From contig DATAAM010000037.1 in assembly GCA_036260075.1 (NCBI GenBank), positions 1-12,120 of the forward strand: a DNA stretch of 12,120 nt, read 5' to 3'. The notes beneath the pieces are model-generated. The model was not told the DNA's origin and searched no databases. It saw only the letters and a program-made list of their open reading frames with translations. This document shows, piece by piece, positions 6,891-12,120 of this stretch. This DNA is from DATAAM01 sp036260075. GTDB taxonomy: Bacteria; Actinomycetota; Acidimicrobiia; Acidimicrobiales; JAHWLA01. Position 1 is the first letter of the stretch. The number at the start of each line of letters is the position of its first letter. The position numbers and the translations under genes are program-made.

Positions 6891-7231
6891 TACCGCCGCG
6901 ACGAAGCGCAGTCGATGCAGAGGCGAGCCGCCGGGAACGCTTCGAGCCGGGCGGGCTGGATCTGCTTGCCGCAGCTCTCGCAGGTGCCGTAGGTGCCTGC
7001 CTCGACCTTGCGCAGCGCCGCCTCGACGTCGCCCAACGTCTCCCGCAGCTTGGTCGCCAGGGCCTCCGCCTCCCCGCGCTCGGCCGTGACCTGGCTGGAA
7101 TCCGCGAAGTTGGGGTCGTACTCGAGGCCCCCGTCGTCGCCGAACCCCAGTTCGGCCAACTGGCGGCGCAGGTCGTCGCGCTCCTGTTCGAGGAGCGCGC
7201 GCGCGTCCACGGAGGCGGCTTCGTTGGACAT
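6890..7231 (-). CDS. TraR/DksA-family zinc-finger protein
   Basis: Members of this family enter the RNA polymerase secondary channel with a coiled coil and modulate initiation, though many actinobacterial members are uncharacterised. The 113-residue protein has a predicted N-terminal helix (about 9-28), a tip region YDPNFADSSQ (38-47), a second long helix (about 50-77) and a C4 zinc finger with Cys84, Cys87, Cys105 and Cys108 (TCESCGKQI ... RLCIDC). Counting back from the zinc finger without gaps, Asp44 aligns with the important tip Asp74 of E. coli DksA, but the position of Ala76 is Ser46, so DksA-like activity is uncertain. The ATG at 7231-7229 lies 7 bases after a TAGTCT box. It heads the operon with the M50 protease and HD protein. 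Confidence 0.9.
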   Translation of the reverse strand: MSNEAASVDARALLEQERDDLRRQLAELGFGDDGGLEYDPNFADSSQVTAERGEAEALATKLRETLGDVEAALRKVEAGTYGTCESCGKQIQPARLEAFPAARLCIDCASSRR

Positions 7232-7238
7232 GGCTTCC

Positions 7239-7244
7239 AGACTA
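7239..7244 (-). promoter_or_regulatory. Candidate -10 box of the traR-M50-HD operon (leaderless)
   Basis: TAGTCT on the minus strand fits TANNNT and is exactly 7 bases from the ATG of the traR-type gene. It lies in the 18-base gap after ald. The intervening GGAAGCC could also serve as a weak ribosome-binding site if transcripts read through from ald. Just upstream, overlapping the ald stop, is the 10-bp palindrome CTCACGTGAG (7249-7258). Confidence 0.5.
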
Positions 7245-7249
7245 CAAGC

Positions 7250-8359
7250 TCACGTGAGGCAATCGAGCGGGTCTGCGGCTTCTCGCCCCAGTGCGCCGGC
7301 CACCGCCGGGTTGGTGACCCGACCGCCGACCGTCGTCACGCCCGCCCGCAGCGCCCGGTCGCGCTCCACTGCCACCCGCAGCCCCCGCTCGGCGATCTCG
7401 AGCACGTAGGCCAGGGTGGCGTTGGTCAGCGCGTACGTGCTCGTGTGGGGCACCGCCCCGGGGACGTTGCCCACGGCGTAGTGGATCACGTCGTGCACCT
7501 CGTACACCGGGTCGAGGTGCGTGGTCTCGTGCGTGGTCTCCACGCAGCCGCCTTGGTCGACGGCCACGTCGACGACGACCGCTCCCCGCTTCATGCCCCG
7601 GACCATGTCCTCGGTCACGACCATGGGCGCTCGCCCGCCCGGCACCAGCACGGCGCCGATCACCAGGTCGGCCTCGGCCACCGCTCGCTCCACCGCGCCC
7701 CGGTTGGATGCCAGGGTCATGATGCGGCCGCGGTGGATCTGGTCGACCCAGCGCAGCCGGTCGAGGTTCTTGTCGAGCAGGAGGACCTCCGCCTCCATGC
7801 CCTGCGCGATCCACGCCGCGTTCCAGCCGACGTTGCCCGCGCCCAGCACCACCACGCGAGCGGGCCGCACGCCGGGGGCGCCGCCCAGCAGCACGCCGCG
7901 GCCCCCGTTCTCGCGTTCGAGGTAGTGCGCCCCGATCTGCGTGGCCATCCGCCCTGCCACCTCGCTCATCGGGGCCAGCAGCGGGAGCGCGCCGTTGTCG
8001 AGCTGCACGGTCTCGTAGGCCACCGCCGTCACGCCCGCGTCGAGCAGCGCGCTGGCGACCTCGGGGTAGGCGGCCAGGTGCAGGTAGGTGAACAGCATCG
8101 TCTCGGGGCGCAGGTGCGCCAGCTCGTCGGGCTGCGGCTCCTTCACCTTCACGACCAGCTCGGCGCCCCACGCCTCCGCCGCCTCGACCAACGAGGCACC
8201 TGCCGCCGCGTAGTCGTCGTCGTGGATCGACGACCCCTCGCCCGCATTGCGCTCGACGAGCACGCGGTGGCCGTGCGCCACCAGCTCGCGCACGCCGTCG
8301 GGGGTCATGGCGACACGGTTCTCGCCCGTCTTCACCTCGGCGGGGACGCCGACGATCAC
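7250..8359 (-). CDS. ald: Alanine dehydrogenase
   Basis: It catalyses NAD-linked reversible oxidative deamination of L-alanine to pyruvate and ammonium, in alanine catabolism or in redox and nitrogen balance. The 369-residue protein is close to Mycobacterium tuberculosis Ald (371, from memory). Residues matching the known active site are Arg15 (ENRVAMTP), Lys73 (KVKEPQ), His94 (YLHLAA) and Asp268 (VDVAVDQGG). The NAD-binding loop is GAGNVGWNAA (173-182), and SEVAGRMATQIGA (132-144) and TSTYALTNATL are also typical. The GTG start at 8359 overlaps the stop of the GNAT gene in a GTGA, so it is the last gene of the pyrG operon. From memory, ald also lies between pyrG and scpA in Streptomyces, so its place here is probably ancestral. 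Confidence 0.96.
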   Translation of the reverse strand: MIVGVPAEVKTGENRVAMTPDGVRELVAHGHRVLVERNAGEGSSIHDDDYAAAGASLVEAAEAWGAELVVKVKEPQPDELAHLRPETMLFTYLHLAAYPEVASALLDAGVTAVAYETVQLDNGALPLLAPMSEVAGRMATQIGAHYLERENGGRGVLLGGAPGVRPARVVVLGAGNVGWNAAWIAQGMEAEVLLLDKNLDRLRWVDQIHRGRIMTLASNRGAVERAVAEADLVIGAVLVPGGRAPMVVTEDMVRGMKRGAVVVDVAVDQGGCVETTHETTHLDPVYEVHDVIHYAVGNVPGAVPHTSTYALTNATLAYVLEIAERGLRVAVERDRALRAGVTTVGGRVTNPAVAGALGREAADPLDCLT

Positions 8360-8766
8360 AGCCGCTTGTTCCAGCGCTCGAGGCGGAGGTCGGGCTCGTA
8401 GCCCAGGTTGCCCCAGAAGGACCTCGCCTGCTCGTCGTCCTTCAGGATGAGGATGTCGGCCCGGACGCCGCCGAGCCCGCGGATGCGCTCCTCGGCCGCT
8501 GTCACGAGGGCGCGGCCGATGCCGCGGCGCCGGTGCGATGTCGCCACGGCCATGCGGTAGACGAAGCAGCGCCAGCCGTCGAAGGTGACGATCGCCGTGC
8601 CCACGATCTCGCCGCCCTCTTCGTAGACGAGGAGGGCGTCGGGGTCCCGCGTGAGGAGCCTGCGGACACCCTCCTCGGTGTCGGGGAGGCTCTTCGACGG
8701 CGGGCCCGCGTGGTCCCAGAGGGCCAGCACGGCGTCGACGTCGTCGGCCGTCGCCGTGCGGATCAC
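8356..8766 (-). CDS. GNAT-family N-acetyltransferase
   Basis: GNAT enzymes move an acetyl group from acetyl-CoA to an amine; the acceptor here is unknown. The 136-residue protein has the standard single-domain order: IRTATADDVDAVLALW (2-17), a beta-hairpin around EIVGTAIV (53-60), the strand VYRMAVA (69-75), the acetyl-CoA-binding loop RRRGIGRAL (79-87), then ILKDDEQARSFWGNLGYE (107-124), the usual motif B. The GTG start at 8766 overlaps the stop of the Nudix gene (GTGA), and its own stop overlaps the ald start the same way. The reading frame stays open upstream, but that part is Arg/Gly-rich shadow of the Nudix gene. In Mycobacterium a XerD-type recombinase gene follows the Nudix gene, so this GNAT sits where I would expect xerD. 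Confidence 0.9.
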   Translation of the reverse strand: MIRTATADDVDAVLALWDHAGPPSKSLPDTEEGVRRLLTRDPDALLVYEEGGEIVGTAIVTFDGWRCFVYRMAVATSHRRRGIGRALVTAAEERIRGLGGVRADILILKDDEQARSFWGNLGYEPDLRLERWNKRL

Positions 8767-9320
8767 TCCGCCCGCCCCTCCCCCAGAACGGCGGCTCGGG
8801 CCAGGCACAGGCCGATGATGGTCTTGGCGTCGGTGATCTCGCCGGCGGCGATCAGCCCGGGCACGTCGGCCAGCGGCACCTCCTCCACCGTCATGTGCTG
8901 CTCCTCGATCCCCTGCAGGTCGGTGGCGCACGCGGTGAGCCCGCGGGCCAGGAAGACGTACGAGTGCTCGTCGCAGAACCCGGGCGAGTTGAAGAACGCG
9001 GCCAGCAGCTCCAGCCGCTCGGCCTCCAGGCCCACCTCCTCGACCAGCTCGCGGCGGGCTGTGTCCTCCGGCGGCTCGCCGTGCTTGTCGCGCTTTCCCG
9101 CCGGGATCTCCAAGAGGTCGCGGTCGACGGCGGCCCGGTACTGGCGCACCAGCACCACCCGTCCGTCGTCGCGCAGCGGCACGACCGAGACTGCGCCCGG
9201 GTGGTGCACGACGTCGCGCTCGAACGTGTCCCCGTCGGGGTCGGCGAATGTGGCTGTGGCGACCGCGATCAGCGGGCCGCGGTACCGCTCGTCCTCACCC
9301 AGCTTGCGAAACGGCGTCAA
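8763..9320 (-). CDS. Nudix hydrolase, probable ADP-ribose pyrophosphatase
   Basis: Likely splits ADP-ribose or a related nucleoside-diphosphate sugar to AMP and a sugar phosphate. The 185-residue protein has GAVSVVPL (42-49), VRQYR (58-62), EIPAGKRD (71-78) and the Nudix box ending RELVEEVGL (90-98), where Arg90, Glu91, Glu94 and Glu95 bind the metal. The spacing from the box Gly to its first Glu is one residue longer than the textbook pattern, as I recall for mycobacterial ADP-ribose pyrophosphatase. SPGFCDE (112-118), with a proline about 15 residues after the box, favours an ADP-ribose pyrophosphatase. The start is TTG at 9320-9318, 26 bases inside the end of pyrG and without a clear ribosome-binding site, so translation is probably coupled. 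A Nudix gene directly after pyrG is common in actinobacteria. Confidence 0.93.
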   Translation of the reverse strand: MTPFRKLGEDERYRGPLIAVATATFADPDGDTFERDVVHHPGAVSVVPLRDDGRVVLVRQYRAAVDRDLLEIPAGKRDKHGEPPEDTARRELVEEVGLEAERLELLAAFFNSPGFCDEHSYVFLARGLTACATDLQGIEEQHMTVEEVPLADVPGLIAAGEITDAKTIIGLCLARAAVLGEGRAE

Positions 9321-10941
9321 GGTCGATGAGGCGCGGCTTGCGGCCCTCGGCTCGGCTCACGGCGGCGCCGACGAGCTCGAGGAACATCGGGTGCGGTCGG
9401 TTGGGCCTGCTCTTGAACTCGGGGTGCGCCTGCGTGCCGATCCAGCACGGGTGGCCGGGAAGCTCGACGAACTCCACGAGGCGGTCGTCGGGCGAGGTGC
9501 CGGAGCACACGAGGCCCGCGTCCTCCAGGCGCCCCCGATGGCGCGGGTTGACCTCGTAGCGGTGCCGGTGCCGCTCGTACACGAGCGTGTCGCCGTAGGC
9601 CCGGGCCACCTGCGAGCCGGGCAGCAGGCGGGCGGGGTACGAGCCCAGCCGCATGGTGCCGCCCATCTCCACCACCTCCCGCTGCTCGTCCATCAGGTCG
9701 ATGACGAGGTACGGCGAGCGGCTGTCGAACTCGCGGGAGTTGGCCCCTGTCAGGCCCGCCACGTTGCGGGCGTACTCGATCACCATGACCTGCAGGCCGA
9801 GGCACAGGCCGAGGCAGGGGATGTCGTTCTCCCGCGCATGGCCGGCGGCGGCGATCTTGCCCTCGATGCCGCGCTCCCCGAAGCCGCCGGGGATCACGAT
9901 GCCGTCGAGGTCGCGCAGGCGGCTCTCGGCCAGGAGGCCGGTGACCTCCTCGGCCTGGATCCACTCGATCTCCACGCGGGCGCCGTGGGCGAAGCCCGCG
10001 TGGCGCAGGGACTCGACCACCGAGAGGTAGGCGTCGGGCAGGTTGACGTACTTGCCGATGAGGCCGATGCGCACCGGCATGTCGGCCGCGTCCACCCGCT
10101 CCACGAGCGCCTCCCACTCCGTGAGGTCGGGCGCCCCGGCGTCGAGGCGAAGCAGCTCGCACACCCGCTCGTCGAGGCCTTCGAGGTTGAGCACGAGCGG
10201 GATCTCGTAGATGTTGCGGGTGTCGACGGCGCTCACCACGGCGTTGGTGGGCACGTCGCACAGGAGGCTGATCTTGCGCTTCAGCCCCTCGGAGATGGGC
10301 TTGTCGCTGCGGCACACGATCACGTCGGGCTGGATGCCGCGGCTGCGCAGCTCGGTGACGGAGTGCTGCGTGGGCTTGGTCTTCTGCTCGCCGCTGGGGC
10401 CGATGTAGGGGACGAGGGTGAGGTGGATGTAGCAGACGTTGTCGCGCCCCACCTCCTTGCGGAACTGCCGGATGGCCTCGAGGAACGGGAGGATCTCGAT
10501 GTCGCCGACGGTGCCGCCGACCTCGGTGATCACCACGTCGACGTCGTCGGTGGCCAGGCGGTAGATGCGCTCCTTGATCTCGTTGGTGACGTGCGGGATG
10601 ACCTGCACGGTCTTGCCGAGGAAGTCGCCCTTGCGCTCCTTCGCGATCACCGACTGGTAGATGGAGCCGGTGGTGGCGTTGGAGTCGCGGTGGAGGTTCT
10701 CGTCGATGAAGCGCTCGTAGTGGCCGAGGTCGAGGTCGGTCTCGCCGCCGTCCTCGGTGACGAACACCTCGCCGTGCTCGAACGGGTTCATCGTGCCGGG
10801 GTCGACGTTGATGTACGGGTCGAGCTTCTGCATCGTGACCCGCAGGCCCCGTGACTTGAGGAGGCGACCGAGGGAGCTGGCGGTGAGGCCCTTCCCCAGT
10901 GAGCTTGCGACCCCGCCCGTCACGAAGATGTGTTTGGCCAC
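9295..10941 (-). CDS. pyrG: CTP synthase (glutamine-hydrolysing)
   Basis: It aminates UTP to CTP using ATP and glutamine, the last step of de novo pyrimidine nucleotide synthesis. The 548-residue protein has the N-terminal synthetase domain (about 1-270) with the phosphate loop GGVASSLGKG (9-18), QKLDPYINVDPGTM (38-51), EHGEVFVTEDGGETDLDLGH (55-74) and ITEVGGTVGDIE (138-149). A class I glutamine amidotransferase domain follows (about 290-535) with GGFGERG (352-358), the nucleophile Cys380 in LGLCLG, and His506 and Glu508 (HPEF). I chose the GTG at 10941-10939, giving MAKHIFVTGG, the family N-terminus; an upstream GTG would add 11 unrelated residues. A TACGGT -10 candidate ends 8 bases before the start, and GGGAG in that interval may serve as a ribosome-binding site. 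First gene of the pyrG-Nudix-GNAT-ald operon. Confidence 0.97.
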   Translation of the reverse strand: MAKHIFVTGGVASSLGKGLTASSLGRLLKSRGLRVTMQKLDPYINVDPGTMNPFEHGEVFVTEDGGETDLDLGHYERFIDENLHRDSNATTGSIYQSVIAKERKGDFLGKTVQVIPHVTNEIKERIYRLATDDVDVVITEVGGTVGDIEILPFLEAIRQFRKEVGRDNVCYIHLTLVPYIGPSGEQKTKPTQHSVTELRSRGIQPDVIVCRSDKPISEGLKRKISLLCDVPTNAVVSAVDTRNIYEIPLVLNLEGLDERVCELLRLDAGAPDLTEWEALVERVDAADMPVRIGLIGKYVNLPDAYLSVVESLRHAGFAHGARVEIEWIQAEEVTGLLAESRLRDLDGIVIPGGFGERGIEGKIAAAGHARENDIPCLGLCLGLQVMVIEYARNVAGLTGANSREFDSRSPYLVIDLMDEQREVVEMGGTMRLGSYPARLLPGSQVARAYGDTLVYERHRHRYEVNPRHRGRLEDAGLVCSGTSPDDRLVEFVELPGHPCWIGTQAHPEFKSRPNRPHPMFLELVGAAVSRAEGRKPRLIDLDAVSQAG

Positions 10942-10949
10942 GGGCTCCC

Positions 10950-10955
10950 ACCGTA
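10950..10955 (-). promoter_or_regulatory. Candidate -10 box of pyrG
   Basis: TACGGT on the minus strand fits TANNNT and ends 8 bases before the pyrG GTG. The 8-base interval GGGAGCCC contains GGGAG, so either a leaderless start or a very short leader with a ribosome-binding site is possible. No -35 box is clear. A start this close to the gene would leave no room for the attenuator or reiterative-transcription leader known for pyrG in Bacillus. Confidence 0.45.
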
Positions 10956-11012
10956 CCGCGTCCCCCGCGTCCACTGGCGAACCCCTCCCCGCCCGCCGCC
11001 ACGCTCTGCCCC

Positions 11013-11053
11013 CGGAGGCGAAAAGGGCCGCTCAGCAGACCGTTTCGCCTCCG
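11013..11053. repeat. Imperfectly centred inverted repeat in the pyrG/plus-strand intergenic region
   Basis: CGGAGGCGAAA (11013-11023) and TTTCGCCTCCG (11043-11053) form perfect 11-bp arms around 19 bases. The repeat lies between the divergent pyrG and secreted-protein promoters, so it is upstream of both candidate -10 boxes and would not be in either leaderless transcript. An operator for a dimeric regulator or a structural or extragenic repeat are both possible. The rest of the spacer (10956-11079) is GC-rich, and I see no small gene in it. Confidence 0.5.
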
Positions 11054-11079
11054 CGCTCGGGAGACCGGGCGAGACCCCG

Positions 11080-11085
11080 TATCCT
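11080..11085 (+). promoter_or_regulatory. Candidate -10 box of the plus-strand membrane-protein pair (leaderless)
   Basis: TATCCT fits TANNNT and is exactly 7 bases from the GTG at 11093. Upstream is a 10-base-period direct repeat of GAGACC (11061-11066 and 11071-11076), on one face of the helix. No -35 hexamer is clear. Confidence 0.55.
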
Positions 11086-11092
11086 CGGCGAC

Positions 11093-11521
11093 GTGCTCAC
11101 CGCGGGGGCGAGACGAGTGCGTCTGGTCGGCACGGTCGCAGCCGTGCTGCTGCTCCTCGCGGGCACGGCGTGGGGCCAGGACGACCACTTCCCGTTCGGC
11201 CCCTTCAAGATGTACTCCCGCGCCACCAAGACCACGGGCCGCATCACCTGGCCGCGCCTGGAGGGGCGCGACGCCGCGGGCCGCACCCGCAACGTCACGG
11301 CCGGCGACGTCGGCCTCCGGCGAGCCGAGCTCGAAGGGCAGCTCCCGCGCATGCAGCACGACCCCGAGCTGCTCGGCGCGTTGGCGACGGCCTGGCGCCG
11401 CGTCGACTCGGGCCGCCCGCCGCTCGTCGAGCTGCGGCTCCTCGTCCGCTCCCAACCCATCGTCGACAGCACACCGGTGGGCGAGCCCACCGAGCGCCTG
11501 GTGGTGACGTGGCCGCGCTGA
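11093..11521 (+). CDS. Small exported or membrane-anchored protein of unknown function, partner of the downstream HTTM-like gene
   Basis: I do not recognise a characterised family. The 142-residue protein has an N-terminal signal: AGARRVR, then a hydrophobic stretch (about 11-26, VGTVAAVLLLLAGTAW) with a possible cleavage around GTAWG-QD. The exported part opens with DDHFPFGPFKMYS (30-42); to my recollection similar W/F-P-x-x-x-F-P-M-Y-S stretches occur in proteins encoded beside HTTM or DoxX-like membrane proteins. The rest is soluble, Arg-rich, with no cysteines and no enzyme motif I can name. The GTG start at 11093 follows a TATCCT box by 7 bases. The frame is open farther upstream, but that would run through the pyrG promoter region. 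The end overlaps the next gene by 13 bases, so the two are probably made together. Confidence 0.75.
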   Translation: MLTAGARRVRLVGTVAAVLLLLAGTAWGQDDHFPFGPFKMYSRATKTTGRITWPRLEGRDAAGRTRNVTAGDVGLRRAELEGQLPRMQHDPELLGALATAWRRVDSGRPPLVELRLLVRSQPIVDSTPVGEPTERLVVTWPR

Positions 11522-12120
11522 CCGCCTGGCTCTTCTCCCCGCTCCCGCGCGCCCGCGTGGCGGTGCTGCGGCTGCTCGTCTACCCGTTCGTCTTCGTCGA
11601 CGTCCTGCTCACCACCAGCTGGGTGGCGCTCCACCGCCACGTCCCCGGCGACCTCTACCAGCCGCTGCTGATCGGTCGCGTGCTCCCCCTCCCCACGCCG
11701 ACCGCCCGCTTCGTGGTCGCGCTCGAGGTCGCCCTGCTCGTGGCCGCCGCCGTTGCCGCCACCGGCCGACTGCCCCGCCTGGCGGGCGCCGCCGTGTTCG
11801 TGCTCTACCTCGAGTGGATGGTCATGGCCATGTCGTACGGCAAGGTCGACCACGACCGCTTCGCCTTCCTCGTCGCGCTCGCCGTGCTGCCCACCGTCGG
11901 CCGGGCGCGCACCGACGACGACGCCGTCGACGACGCCACGGGCTGGGCCGTCCGCTGCATCCAGGTGGCGGTGATGCTCACGTACTTCCTCGCCGCCTTC
12001 GCCAAGCTGCGCTTCGGCGGCCTCGAGTGGGTCAACTCGGCCACGCTGGTGCGGGCCGTGGCCCGACGGGGCACCTCCTTGGCCGACCCGCTCCTCGACT
12101 ACCCGTGGGTGCTGCACGCC
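11509..12120 (+). CDS. Multi-pass membrane protein resembling the HTTM (vitamin-K-dependent carboxylase-like) group, 3' end beyond window
   Basis: Family assignment is from overall pattern, not a search. 204 codons are open to the right edge. The start is GTG at 11509, 13 bases inside the preceding gene. Hydrophobic segments lie at about 17-40 (RVAVLRLLVYPFVFVDVLL), 66-84, 90-108, 116-129 and 150-166. The conserved-looking GKVDHDRFAFLVAL (111-124) and TYFLAAFAKLRFGG (158-171), followed by WVNSATL (174-180), recall actinobacterial HTTM-domain proteins, some of which are annotated as vitamin-K-dependent gamma-carboxylase-like. No catalytic function can be claimed from this fragment. A DoxX-like protein is the main alternative. 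The acidic loop DDDAVDDAT (136-144) separates two membrane segments. It forms a two-gene unit with the secreted protein. Confidence 0.7.
   Translation, partial: MAALTAWLFSPLPRARVAVLRLLVYPFVFVDVLLTTSWVALHRHVPGDLYQPLLIGRVLPLPTPTARFVVALEVALLVAAAVAATGRLPRLAGAAVFVLYLEWMVMAMSYGKVDHDRFAFLVALAVLPTVGRARTDDDAVDDATGWAVRCIQVAVMLTYFLAAFAKLRFGGLEWVNSATLVRAVARRGTSLADPLLDYPWVLHA

Noticed and set aside
7249..7258. CTCACGTGAG palindrome as an operator for the traR-type gene
   Set aside because: It overlaps the end of the ald coding sequence and is only 10 bp. I see no second copy, so chance is a fair explanation; noted with the promoter only.
8533..10854. 773-codon open frame on the plus strand opposite GNAT, Nudix and pyrG
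   Set aside because: Composition is Val, Ala, His and Asp-rich with no motif, and it mirrors the codon pattern of conserved genes on the other strand. It is a GC-driven shadow.
11061..11076. GAGACC direct repeat as a -35 element or tandem operator
   Set aside because: Two six-base copies in GC-rich DNA are weak evidence, and neither resembles a -35 box at the right spacing.
9317..11455. 712-codon minus-strand frame overlapping pyrG and the divergent promoter region
   Set aside because: It is out of frame with pyrG, Arg/Pro-rich, and crosses the promoters and the plus-strand secreted protein gene. Not a protein.

Overview
The window is very GC-rich, fully packed chromosomal DNA with no mobile element, CRISPR array, rRNA or tRNA that I can see. 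It looks like an actinobacterium. The evidence is the GC-rich codon use, the many GTG and TTG starts, TANNNT -10 boxes sitting directly on start codons, and a gene order (pyrG, Nudix, ald, scpA, scpB, rluB, aroH, tyrA) that follows the pyrG-to-cmk neighbourhood I recall from Mycobacterium and Streptomyces. A deep-branching actinobacterial lineage such as Acidimicrobiia is my guess, not something the window proves.

Left part (1-4523, minus strand, read right to left): scpA, scpB, rluB, aroH, tyrA, aroA. The genes touch or overlap (TTGA at scpB/rluB, 17 bases at aroH/tyrA, ATGA at tyrA/aroA), so this is almost certainly one operon. It joins chromosome-condensation factors and a ribosomal pseudouridine synthase to three enzymes of aromatic amino acid synthesis: EPSP synthase makes the chorismate precursor, AroH turns chorismate into prephenate, and TyrA oxidises prephenate toward tyrosine. 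The aroA gene runs off the left edge and lacks two internal segments that its family normally has.

Middle part (4584-7250): trpS is on the plus strand, divergent from scpA across a short spacer with a -10 candidate for each gene and a small palindrome. It converges on a minus-strand operon of a TraR/DksA-type zinc-finger protein, an M50 site-2-type membrane protease and an HD-domain phosphohydrolase-like protein. A perfect 22-bp inverted repeat lies between the two converging ends.

Right part (7250-12120): a tightly overlapped minus-strand operon pyrG, Nudix hydrolase, GNAT acetyltransferase, alanine dehydrogenase. Divergent from pyrG is a plus-strand pair: a 142-residue protein with an N-terminal signal or anchor, and a multi-pass membrane protein resembling the HTTM (vitamin-K-dependent carboxylase-like) group, cut by the right edge.

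The points most worth a second look are the shortened EPSP synthase, the repeated -10-on-start-codon architecture (leaderless transcription), the inverted-polarity hairpin between trpS and the HD gene, the traR/M50/HD operon, and the HTTM-like pair.
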